Of a DNA stretch of 64,000 nt, positions 12,145 to 22,800 are shown piece by piece; within the stretch, counting starts at the first letter, position 1; each line of letters begins with the position of its first letter. The DNA lies in the NCBI RefSeq assembly GCF_009870125.1, contig NC_046679.1:13268001-13332000 (forward strand), written 5' to 3'. The DNA is from Drosophila pseudoobscura. Its lineage: Eukaryota > Arthropoda > Insecta > Diptera > Drosophilidae. Both the position numbers and the translations under genes were made by a program. The notes under the pieces are model-generated. The model saw only the letters and a program-made list of their open reading frames with translations. It had not been told where the DNA came from and made no database searches.

Positions 12145-14579
12145 ATGAAGATTGCCATTGCATTGCTGGCCCTCGTGGGTCTGGTCGCCGCGGCCAGTTT
12201 CCACCAAACGCATGAGGTGAAGATCGCCGACAAGGGATTCCTCGTGAAGCAGAAGTTCCTCTTCGAGGTGGTCTATCGCATCGAGGATCCCCTGATGTTC
12301 GAGGATATCATCAAGCTGGGCGACAAATTCTACTTTGATGAGTCTTACTACACCGTGAGTGCTTGGAGCAGAGTCCTTTTTACAGAGTCGTCTCTAATGC
12401 CACCTCGAAATTTCACCCCCAACAGCACTACGACCTCTACATGAAGAAGTTCTTCGAGGCCTACAAGATGCACTCGCTGCTGCCCAAGGGCGAGTTCTTC
12501 GGCCAGCTGGTGAAGTCCCATGCCAAGCAGGCGCGCGGCCTCTTCAACTTCTTCTACTACGCCAAGGACTGGGAGACTTTCATGCACAACGTGGCCTGGG
12601 CCCGCATGCACGTGAACGAGGGCATGTTCGTCTACGCCCTCACCCTGGCAGTGATCCACCGCGAGGACTTCCACGGCCTGATGCTGCCCTCCATCTACGA
12701 GATCTTCCCGCAGTTCTTCTTCAACAGCAAGTTCGTCTACGAGGCTGAGAAGTTCGACTACGAGATGTGGATGAAGATGACCATGTACGAGAAGGAGTAT
12801 CTGGATGTGTACTTCAAGGGCCACGAGCACGGAAACATGTACCAGTACGGCGACTATATGTACATGAAGGACTTCAAGATGTGGCAGTGGTGGAAGCTGA
12901 TGGGTCTGGGCGAGCACTGGTACAGCGAGGACAAGTTCATTCTCCGCGAGAACATTTACGAGTTCAACCAGGACACCAAATGGCTGGCCATGATGAAGGA
13001 CGTCAAGGTCTGGTGGATGCCAGTCGACTACACCCGGGATCTGGATCTGTACAACGAGGAATCGAAGCTGTCCTACTTCACTGAGGATCTGGGCTGGAAC
13101 GCATACTGGTACTACCTGAACATGGACTACTCCTTCTTCCTCGACGGAACCACCTTCGACCTGAAGAACGACCGTCGCGGCGAATGGTGGCTGTACAACG
13201 TCCACCAGCTGCTCTCCCGCTATTACATGGAGCGTCTGTCGCACGGATTCGGCGATATTCCCGAGTTCTCCTGGTACCACCAGATCGAGATGGGCTACGA
13301 TCCCCAGATGATCTACTACAACGGCATTGGCTTCAGCTACCGCAAGAACTACTACGAGATGGAGACCTACGGCAACTTCGAAATGCTCGACAAGATCACC
13401 GGCTTCATGAAGCGCATCCAGGACATCATTGAGCTCGGTTACTACAAGACCACGGACGGCCACACGATCGATCTGCGCAAGCCCGAGTCCATCGAGTTCA
13501 TTGGCAACCTGATGCAAGGCAACATCGATGCCATGGACAATATGTTCTACCAGTTCTGGTACATGCTGGCCCATATGTACTTCGGCGACGTCGAATACCA
13601 CCAGATGGAGGTCTACCCCAACGTGATGCTGAACTTCGAGACGATGATGCGCGATCCCATGTACTACATGTTCTACAAGTCGATCGCTTCGATCTACTTC
13701 AAGTTCATGCACTACCTGCCCAAGTACACCAAGGAGCAGCTCCTGATGCCCGGTGTGACCATGAAGCACGTGGAGGTCAGCGATCTGACCACCTACTTTG
13801 ATCTGGTTGACTTCGATGTGACCAACATGCTCAACGACAAGATGATCTTCCACGACGGCAAGTTCGTCTGGGACAAGTCTCTGTATGCCCGCCAGATGCG
13901 TCTGAACCACAAGCCCTTCACCTACACCTACACCATCGAGTCCGACAAGGTCGAGAAGGTTGTGGTGCGCGCCTTCCTGGGACCCAAGTTCGATGAGTTC
14001 GGAAAGATGATTTCCCTCACCGAGAACCGCATGAACTTCATGGAAGTCGATGAGTTCTACTACGACCTGAAGGCCGGCAGCAATGTGATCACCCGCAAGT
14101 CCAACGACTTCTACTGGACCGTCAAGGATCGCACCACCTACACCGAGCTGTACTACTACGTGATGATGGCCTTCGACGGCAAGTATGACTTCCCTCTGGA
14201 CATCAGCGAGCCCCACTGCGGCTTCCCCGATCGCCTGGTCTTGCCCATGGGCTGGAAGAAGGGTATGCCCATGCAGATGTTCTTCATGGTGATGCCATAC
14301 AAGGCCCCCAGCCACGAGCAGTTCTCCACCTTCGACTACACCTACTCCTGCGGCATTGGCTCCGGAGCCCGCTTCGTCGACAGCATGCCCTTCGGCTATC
14401 CCTTCGACCGCCAGATCGATGAGTACGAGTTCTTCGTGCCCAACATGTACTTCAAGGACGTGACCATCTTCCACACCGACACCATGGAACCCTACTACAA
14501 GTACAAGGGCTACACCAACTACGGCCACTTCGACTACACCTTCTTCCGCGACTACTACACCAAATACTTCAAGTTGTAA
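12145..14579 (+). CDS. Lsp1beta: Larval serum protein 1 subunit (hexamerin)
   Basis: Exons 12145-12354 and 12426-14579 flank a 71-bp GTGAGT...CAG phase-0 intron, giving 787 residues. Residues 1-16 (MKIAIALLALVGLVAA) are a signal peptide. Hexamerin N, middle and C-terminal Ig-like domains follow; the middle domain lacks the full histidine sets of phenoloxidases, so no copper enzyme is expected. The protein is very rich in Tyr, Phe, Trp and Met, as in fly arylphorins. Role: secreted from larval fat body into haemolymph as a hexamer and later used as an amino-acid store. Codon use is strongly G/C-ending, so the antisense strand is also free of stops over 770 codons. As I recall, D. melanogaster alpha, beta and gamma are about 816, 789 and 772 aa; length favours beta, but the paralogue is uncertain. 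The ATG at 12145 is preferred because it begins the signal peptide. The gene is intact. Confidence 0.93.
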
Positions 14580-14690
14580 GCGGTGTCTGCGCGGCCTGGC
14601 CTGGTGCCGGCTACGATGGCGAACATGGAACGAACCTTCTTCTGATTTGATGAAAATCACATTTTAGCTCTTAAGTCTTGCAAAAAGTCA

Positions 14691-14696
14691 AATAAA
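14691..14696 (+). terminator. Lsp1 poly(A) signal
   Basis: AATAAA lies 112 bp after the stop codon, within a short AT-rich 3' UTR. Confidence 0.85.
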
Positions 14697-14796
14697 CTTT
14701 CGAAAAACGCAAACCATTTAGTTTTTGGTCGACATACCCGTTGCACTGCATAAACACTGCATTTCGCATGTCCTGTTCTGATATTTATTATTTATG

Positions 14797-14961
14797 TCGG
14801 GACGGCGCGAACGCCATTCCCGGCTACCAAAAATTACACGCACGAGTTATTCACATTAGGAATAATCGCAGAGGTCAACTCAGCCGCAGTGCAATGGCCA
14901 AGCCTCACTCCGGAGGAACACGCCTTGGTGATCACGGTTAACCTCTACGCCAGGTAAGTAT
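14797..14961 (-). ncRNA. snRNA:U1: U1 snRNA, variant copy 1
   Basis: 165 nt reading right to left from 14961. It starts with the U1 5'-splice-site-pairing sequence AUACUUACCUG, keeps the U1A loop (AUUGCAC) and the Sm site (AAUUUUUGG), and ends in the terminal CGCGCCGUCCCGA. Against the canonical copy at 17401-17564 it has G35C in loop I, an extra U after position 41 in the stem-loop I 3' strand, and U74G. Loop I is the U1-70K binding site. PSEA is at the correct place but PSEB is degenerate, so this may be a weak, specialised or decaying gene. Confidence 0.88.
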
Positions 14962-14985
14962 GCTTTCCTCTGCTATGGTCTGGGG

Positions 14986-15022
14986 TGTCCTTAAAGTCCT
15001 GACCTGAAGCAGTTGGGAATTA
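14986..15022 (-). promoter_or_regulatory. PSEA/PSEB of U1 copy 1
   Basis: PSEA occupies 15002-15022 (-61 to -41), matching TAATTCCCAACTG then diverging. The PSEB position (14986-14993, -32 to -25) reads TAAGGACA against CATGGAAA in the canonical copy. Spacing is exact but the sequence is weakened. Confidence 0.75.
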
Positions 15023-16297
15023 CAAGTCTTGAATCGAAAGAAAACTCGTCACAATCGACATTGAGAAAAAGGAGCACGGCTGTCCTTTTTACTTTGAGTA
15101 CTTAAAAGGATAACTGACCGCATGACCAGAATAGTTAGCTAAGATGCTTCATGGTAATAGTAGACTGTATAGACTGTTTACCATTATCAGCTTATTTTTG
15201 ATCAAAGTGTAGACCAGGAAGTCAGGAAGCAAATAATACACATAGTGGTTCTATCCACGAATGCTAAATATTTTGTTTTACTAAATGGAGTAGAGTACTT
15301 CATCGAATTGTTATATATGTGTAGTATGAATTGGATTCATTATTGGCCGAAAGAAACACAATTCAACCTTTGTTGTCTACCAAAAATACTTGAAGAAGTT
15401 CTTATATAGTGTTCGATCCATAATTGTCTCGTCTCAATACTATAACTCCATTATATACATATATATATGTAGGAATGTTAATTATAATAGCGTTAATTGA
15501 AATGGGTATGTAGTGTAGGTTTTATAATGAATATTGGATAACAATTGATACTTTTAACAATTGATGAGACAAGTTATTCGCACGACAACTTAATAATGAG
15601 AGTCCTCTCTCGGACGACCGCTCTCGCGCTCTACCGATTTGCTCTCTCGCTATCGGGATAGGGGGCGCGGATGTACCGACAGCACAGCCTTCTTACATAC
15701 CTATATGTACATATATCCTCAGGGGTATCCTTGATTTAGGTCAAGAGCTAGATGGGAAAGATTTGCAGACAGTAATAATGAAGGTTGAGTCGCAAATTGG
15801 TTTTAATCTCTCTCTCTCTCTCTCTTTAGCTCTCTTCGCACTCGCATCGCCATGTGCAATCAATTAAGCGGCTTTAAGAGACTAAGAGATCTCTTATACC
15901 TTGCACTGACATATTTTCTTAACACACAGAAGTAATCTCCTTATTTCCAGCAAAATGTGAGTTTAGGGCTTGAACAATTTTAAAACTATAGTGCGACCAC
16001 TTGAAGATATTACGGCCGTCTCAGAGGTCGGTGATACTCGTACAGGGCCAACTTATGTGGAATTATTCCACGGATTCTGCTTATGCTGAAATCGTTGTGA
16101 GGAGCAGCAACATCTCTTTAATTTCTTAGTTTTCCCATGGCTGGCCCCCTATATCGCTGCATCTTTTGAACATTGTCTTCATTTCTGTCATGATACAGCA
16201 TTCTGGAGGACGGATAAGCCATCGGCCCGGCCCCACACTCAATCAACTAACTTATTTCCTATTTCTATTTGTACTGCTCTGATATTTATTATTTATG

Positions 16298-16462
16298 TCG
16301 GGACGGCGCGAACGCCATTCCCGGCTACCAAAAATTACACGCACGAGTTATTCACATTAGGAATAATCGCAGAGGTCAACTCAGCCGAAGTGCAATGGCC
16401 AAGCCTCACTCCGGAGGAACACGCCTTGGTGATCACGGTTAACCTCTACGCCAGGTAAGTAT
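16298..16462 (-). ncRNA. snRNA:U1: U1 snRNA, variant copy 2
   Basis: 165 nt on the minus strand from 16462. It shares G35C and the extra U after position 41 with copy 1 but not U74G. The 5' pairing sequence, U1A loop and Sm site are intact. The stem can still close with one bulged U. Copies 1 and 2 run the same way about 1.5 kb apart, so they probably arose by duplication of an already changed gene or have been homogenised. Confidence 0.9.
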
Positions 16463-16486
16463 GCTTTCCTCCGCTCGACAGCAGGG

Positions 16487-16523
16487 TTTCCTTGCCCACG
16501 CGGCTAGAACTGGTTGGGAATTA
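16487..16523 (-). promoter_or_regulatory. PSEA/PSEB of U1 copy 2
   Basis: PSEA at 16503-16523 (-61 to -41) reads TAATTCCCAACCAGTTCTAG, differing from the canonical copy by two bases. PSEB at 16487-16494 (-32 to -25) is CAAGGAAA, one mismatch. Likely functional. Confidence 0.85.
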
Positions 16524-17339
16524 TAAGGCTCAATTATTTTTATTTTTTTTATTTCTATTTTATTTTGAGATTTTTATGATATTTAATTTAGAAAGCCAGC
16601 TAATTTTGTATGATAGTGGTTATCATTGTATTTATATTTACCCAAAAGAAAGTGTGAATGGTAAATGTTCACATTGCAATGTTTTGAAATTTGTTTATGT
16701 ACATATATGTATGTGTAGGTGATAAAGTCGCATACAGCATACATTGTCTGTTTTCAGTTTTTCGTTTTAGACAGACATGATTTATTTATAGAACAATATC
16801 ACTTAATTCTATTGCATGGCTAGAAATGTACTTTGAAGAAAAAACCCAAAGCGTGGAGCAGCTCAATGAAGATAGAATTGTTTTTGGTTATCTGTTCCAA
16901 GATTCCGCAAGAATATAAAATTACTTTTTTTTATTCTCTCTCTTCTATTGAAGTTGTAGAATTGGTCTGGCCCCTGATATAGGATGATATATGATATGAG
17001 CATCAATAGACCGTATTCTTATTTGGGCATATAAAATGCAGAAATCAAAATTTACCTAAGGGAGGAGGGAACGGCTTCAGTAGGGGTTCACTCTTGTCAA
17101 GGCTTCCGTTCGATTTTACTGCTGTACGTTCGTAAAAAATCCAAAATTCAAAGAAAATTTCGCAAAATCGAAAAAACAGAAAAATATTTAAGAATCATCT
17201 TTAATAAAAATGAGCTTGTCATGACTGGAGTTTGAACTTAGGTCCGAAAGAGCGCAGACTAACACATCAACAGTCGTTCTGTTGCATACTTTTGGGGGTA
17301 GTTTGCAGTTTCCGACTCCACACAGTTTTCAGTGCCTTA

Positions 17340-17376
17340 TAATTCCCAACTGGTTCTAGCCGCCGCGACATGGAAA
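17340..17376 (+). promoter_or_regulatory. PSEA/PSEB of U1 copy 3
   Basis: TAATTCCCAACTGGTTCTAG at 17340-17359 matches the Drosophila U1 PSEA and lies at -61 to -42. CATGGAAA at 17369-17376 is an exact PSEB at -32 to -25. Together they recruit SNAPc for RNA polymerase II snRNA transcription. Confidence 0.93.
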
Positions 17377-17400
17377 GTCCGTTGCCGAGCGGAGCAAAGC

Positions 17401-17564
17401 ATACTTACCTGGCGTAGAGGTTAACCGTGATCACGAAGGCGGTTCCTCCGGAGTGAGGCTTGGCCATTGCACTTCGGCTGAGTTGACCTCTGCGATTATT
17501 CCTAATGTGAATAACTCGTGCGTGTAATTTTTGGTAGCCGGGAATGGCGTTCGCGCCGTCCCGA
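17401..17564 (+). ncRNA. snRNA:U1: U1 snRNA, canonical copy 3
   Basis: 164 nt, the normal Drosophila U1 length. AUACUUACCUGG at the 5' end pairs with 5' splice sites. Loop I is GAUCACGAAGG as needed for U1-70K, loop II carries AUUGCAC for U1A, the Sm site is AAUUUUUGG, and the 3' stem closes with CGCGCC. The promoter is complete. It is divergent in orientation from copies 1 and 2. D. melanogaster has a U1 cluster at 95C, near TfIIA-S, which fits the context. Confidence 0.96.
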
Positions 17565-17855
17565 CATTATACAATAAATTTAAATAGAGAAGAAATGGCT
17601 GGGAGAACGGGTTGTAGATGGAGACAATGTAGCTTGTGTTTTTGTACTACAACGAAATGTTGAATCGTCTGACCTGAGTTCAAATCCCACTCATGACCAA
17701 CTTATTTTAGTGGCTTATTTGGTGATTTTGGCCAGAAATTAAATCTGTTTTTTGTTTCTGCTGTTTTTGAAACCTTTAAAATAAATCTTTCGCTATGAAA
17801 GCCGGCTGAGCAAGGAAACATTCTGATGAATCGAGATTTTCTGTGATGGAAGGTA

Positions 17856-18544
17856 ATGGACTCCATCACCATAACCGTATCAGTCGTGAACAACACGATT
17901 TCATCAATGGGAATTAATAAACTTCATTCTAGGCAGCCAACACTAAATAATGCTCCAATGCCTCTAAGAAGCAAGCGACCTGTCTTGAATGGATGGCACA
18001 GGAATGGTCGGCGTTTGCTTGGACTTCAGGCTTCCAGGCTCAGGTATGTACATACATATGTGTGAGATGATCGAAGAATATCAGCTTTAGAATTCCCAGC
18101 CCATGTCCACTAGTTAGAGCAGAAGACGCTCCATTGAAGCCAGTGCTGAGAGGACGAGAGACTGAGTCTTTCTTCCTTACAAATTTGAAACCCGTACCAA
18201 AATCGCACGTAACGCTGGACTAGTTAGTTCTCAACAGAGAGGATTGCTTGGCAGGACTCCTCGTGCCGGAGGGAACGGATCTTGGTGGATGACAGCCTTA
18301 AAAGCAAGCATGGTCCATGGTCCTACGATTCGGAAATGTTTCAAACGTCTCGGAACTTATAATAATTCAAAAATATGTCCAGCAGCTCGTAAATCTTATT
18401 GAGAAAACAATCTCACAATCTCGAGGGAAACAGCATCCCCATAGTTTCTTGAATCAATCAAACACATCGGCTATGCATCATGAATTCAAGGAATGCTTTT
18501 GCCCACCCACAATCGAAGACTATGCTTTCCCATAAATCAATAAA
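17856..18544 (+). pseudogene. broken coding-like region with poly(A) signal, family unknown
   Basis: Not recognised. An open stretch from 17856 (MDSITITVSV..., about 61 codons) ends at a possible GTATGT donor near 18042. After that, protein-like sequence jumps frame: about 18127-18234, then about 18186-18403, then 18317-18535, ending TAA, with AATAAA at 18539-18544 just after. No pair of GT-AG sites joins the downstream frames without an intron that is too short, so frameshifts in a dead gene or retrocopy seem likelier than splicing. A short live gene using only the last frame (73 codons) cannot be excluded. Confidence 0.3.
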
Positions 18545-18620
18545 CACTCGTTCTGTTGTTTGTTTTTTTATCGTGGATGTGTGTATTGCTAGAAAGTTAT
18601 TTTACATTTTGTATTTATTA

Positions 18621-19810
18621 TGAACTATTTTGTTGTTGGTTTTGTTTTGTTTGTTTCTCGTTTTTTTTTTTGTTTGCTAGCGCAATGCTGCGGCGCAACA
18701 CTCGATGAACACACAAGAGTGTTTAATGCATACAAAATAATAATAATAATAATACAAATAATCGTAATACATAATAATAAGATGTAAGATTAATTAACAT
18801 AGTAATGCATAATGCGATTTGGGCAGAAAATGAAAGAATAACCCACACACACACTCGTACATCGCAGCAGATAAATATAGATAGAGATATACGTATATAT
18901 ATATATAGATCTGGACATACATATGCATGTGTGAATTCATTACGGATCGTACTAAATGCGTTACATTTTGTTTTTGTTTTTGTTTCGTTCTTTTTTGTTT
19001 TTTACTTTTTGACAGAGTTTTGAAACTGTACATGTTGTTATATGCTATTTAGAATATGCTTTACCGCACCTAGCACTTTGATCGAGTCAAATGCCGGCTT
19101 ATAATTGTTCTGGGGCGCATTCCCCACTCCCCACTCCCACTCCCTTCTATATGTAAGCTCTAGATTTGGTGAGAAATACATAAATGTTTGCTTGTGTGTG
19201 GCTGCTTATGGTTTGGATTTGCGAATAATTGGATTTAACGATTACAACTTCAAAATTGTTTTTTCTTTGTTTTCTTATCATTTCGTTTTTTGTTTTTGTA
19301 CACAATTATAGACAATTAATGATCGTTATATATCTGCGATTTACATTCAAATGCTTTTCCTATGCTCCCAGTGCTTTCTCCTGTCTGCCTGCCGCCGATC
19401 GCTGCCTGAATTAATTCAAAATAATTTATACAAACATCAGAGTTGAACATGCAATTCAAAGGGGGAGGCGGGTAGGCGGGTAGGGGTTTGGCAAACATAA
19501 TCCAGCAATTAAAGAGCAGCAGCAATCGAAACAAATCAAAAATCAGAGTTGCAGTCACAGCAAAGGCAAAGGCAAAGCCAAATGCAGATACAAAATACAA
19601 TATTTTGCTTCGCTTTGCTGCTTTTCAATTCAGTTAGCAGAAATCGGGTTCGGGTTCGGTTTCGATTTCGGTTTCAGTTTCCGGTTAATATTAATTAATG
19701 GTAATAAATAAAGCCTAGTTTTAATGCCTGCTTCAAACTTGGACATCGTTTCAATTACTACAAATATCTATATAGACGTAAATACAATTGTTTATCATGT
19801 ATATTTATAT
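18621..19810 (-). other. Pli: probable Pli 3' UTR
   Basis: Non-coding sequence after the Pli stop. On the minus strand an AATAAA (plus TTTATT) lies near 18621-18626, implying a 3' UTR of about 1.2 kb; nearer signals are possible. Contains T-rich and TA repeats (for example 18894-18906). Confidence 0.5.
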
Positions 19811-22800
19811 TTAATCTAGATTATCCTGGAATATTAATTTAATGTAGCCAGTCGCGCCATCCAACGGCGTCGCACAGAATGGACAAACAGCCTGAAAGCC
19901 ATTGGTGCCGTGCGGTATCTCAACATTAGCCCAGTATCTGGAACACACAAAGAACAAAAGGATTAGTAAAGCCAATGATCAGCGGGGGGAAACTCTCGGT
20001 CTCTCTCGATCTCGATCTCGCTCTCACTTGACAGTTTTCTCAGTCGCCATGTGTCCGCATGGATTGAATGCATACGTTGGGGCCCCCACGTCCACATAGA
20101 AGGCCGGCTCCAGGCCCATGCAGAGGGTGACCACGGGACCCAGCTCCAGGCACATGGGACAGCGGCGAGCGCCAGTGTTCTCATCCTGACCCCAGTCGTG
20201 ATGACCTGCAGCACAGAGAGAGACAATTAGTTGGGTGGAAAGCATTGAAAGACGGGAGGGGACTCCACTCACCCTGCACATGGCCGCAGTTTAAGTACAC
20301 ATAAGGCTGATTCACCTGATCACTAATGTTTACTTTGCGTGGTATGACCAGCGTGTTGAGCCCCACCGGGCACTGTGGACGACCGGCATTGATGGCATCG
20401 ATAAGTTTCTCCAAATCGTGTTTGGTCTGCGGAGATAATTCAAGTTTAAATAAACCCTATCTATAGGGGGGGGAATCCCAGTGGCCCCTTACCGGCGAGT
20501 GTTGCAAGCCCTCGGCGGAGCGCCAGAGCAGCGTGGCACCGCAGAGATCAATAAGTGTGCCATCCTGCAGGATGTTGCATTCGTCATAGACCTACAAGGG
20601 CACACAGAGAATAATCAGGGATATGCGAAAGGGCTGAAACTGCTAGAAATACTTACCGGTTGACCCTTTTGCTGGGCCGAACGCGACTCGCGTAGGCTAA
20701 AGACATCCCCACCCACGGAACACTCACGCCAGAGGCCGCACTTGGCATTGCCGCCACAAAAGGATCCTTTGGGATGCATGATCAGCACACCGTTGGTGGT
20801 CAGGCCATCGATTTCCACATTATCCTGCCACTTGGTTGCCTTTTCCTGGTTACGAAAAAGGGGAAACCCCATTAGTTATTTGTAGTGCTTCGACTGCTGC
20901 ACAGGCACTCACCCCGAGGAATATGTTTCTGCTTGAATCAAAGCCGGCGGCAAATATTCTCGACTTGGCGGGCTCACACCGATTGACCAGGATGCGGCAC
21001 GCAAACCGGGAGATTGTGCTCTGCATCACCTTGGCGTCCTTCTTATCGCCCGGCAGCGTATCCATCACAACAAAATCGATGGGGGACTCTGAGGAGCGTC
21101 CCACCTGCAGGAGAAAAAGGAGTGAAGGAGAGAGTAGAGAGGAGGGCATTACTGGGGTGTTTTCTATCTGGCAATTTATCATTGTGCAAACAAATGGCGA
21201 ATCATGCGATATTGGCATTACACTTCAGGCCAATAAGAAAGCTATACTTTGGCCTCGTATAAATATTGAATGCCGTTCTGTCTGTCTGTCTGTTCGAGTA
21301 AAACTTTTGACCTTTTGGCCAGGCTGAAAGGTGGCGTTTATCGAGTCCATAAAGCGTGTCTATAGCACCTCTGTATATCCCTTTTCAGTAGCGACACTAA
21401 ACAAATATAAAGCAAGGACTGGGACCCGTAGGTTCTGTTTTCTTAGCGTTTCGTAACGTCAAAGCTGTGTATTTTGTTTTTGCACTCTCGGCTACTCTTT
21501 TTTGCACACGAAGCAACAATAGGAAGGGCCTATTGCTTTATACTATAAATAAATCGTCAAAAAAATGCTATAAATAATCCTCCAAGTGGTAGTCCATAGT
21601 CGATACCCCCCACAGTCCCCTTTGAAGGGTTTGGGGGCGCCCCAACACTTGAGGAAGCTCTAATTAGCCCAAAGAACATTCATCAAAGTCATGGCACAAA
21701 CGCTGGTGCCAGGGAAGATTAACATCCAACTGAAATCCTGTTCCCTAGGCGAAGGCCCCCAACCCCATCCTTTCCTTTGTGGGGGTAAACACTCACCTGA
21801 AACATATCCGTTTCCATGTCCTCCTTGTACTCGACGATAACCGCCTGGTTGCGTGAGAGAGTGTACGAGATTGAATGCTGATTGGCATCCAGAATGGCCT
21901 TCGATGTTTGTGGCGACTGGACGATGTAGTGCTTGGAGCGCTTGACGCCGCTCGCCTCTGTCCGTTTGTGGAGCACAAATTTGGAGCGTCGTCGCCCGCG
22001 ATCGCCCTGTGGCAAGTAGCCATTGTAGCTGCAACAGAAAGGCAGAAAGAGACAGAGACATGTAATGACTGTGTAGATAGCACAATTGGGGGCATGGGGC
22101 ACTATTGCCCAACGCACGGCGTATGTTCATGCTCGTATATTTCGTTTTTGGGTCAAGTTCTGTGGCTGTTTACACAATTAGTGGGGGGTTCCAGGGCCCC
22201 CTCGCAGTTTTCTGCTTCCCATAGATAATGATTACCCACTCCGCTAATAACTCAAAAGAATCGCCCGCTAAGTTCTCTTCTTTATTCCACATTAGCCAGA
22301 CCATAAATGTGTAATTACGGCTTTCGGCAAATGGGAATAATTATTATTGAGTCATGGCACAAGAAAGTGCCCATCAGCTGTTTGTGGCGTGTGTCTGCTC
22401 TCTCGTGTGGCGATGACTCGACGGCGGTGCGCTTGGGGCAACAGCACGATCGACTGATCCATGGAAGTGCTGCGGTAGGGGCTCCACAAACAAATCAAAG
22501 CGAAAATGTCACGAAATGCCAGCAGAACAAAGCCAATGAATGACACACGTCTTGCAATATTTCTGAATGAAATTTGAAATGTTCGAGATGGAACATGGAA
22601 TGGAACTGCCAGCTCCTGTTAAAAGGAGCCTGAAGCCTGTTTGGGGTATTTTTGGTGGGTCAAAATCAGTGGATAGGACACCGGACATACCGATTTTAGA
22701 CATCATTACCTTTAAAAAATATTTGTTATATTTTTTAGCTGTATTATTCGGGAATCAATCAAAATTTTGGGAAATTCCCTTTTTGTGGTAATTTAAGGGA

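Larger units (their letters stand above)
14962..17339. other. spacers between U1 genes
   Basis: No coding gene seen. AT-rich sequence with a CT microsatellite near 15811-15828 and a CTCTC-rich stretch at 15600-15660. Homology among the U1 units covers the RNA and the PSE region and fades beyond. Confidence 0.5.

Noticed and set aside
12348-14660. 770-codon open frame antisense to Lsp1
   Set aside because: It mirrors the Lsp1 coding exon. Strong G/C-ending codon bias removes antisense stops, and the Val/His/Glu-rich product is an artefact.
14741-14941. 66-codon ORF, and a longer open frame through the U1 copies ending at CAGGTAAGT
   Set aside because: First looked like a repeated coding exon with a splice donor. 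It is the reverse complement of U1 snRNA, whose 5' end is complementary to donors.
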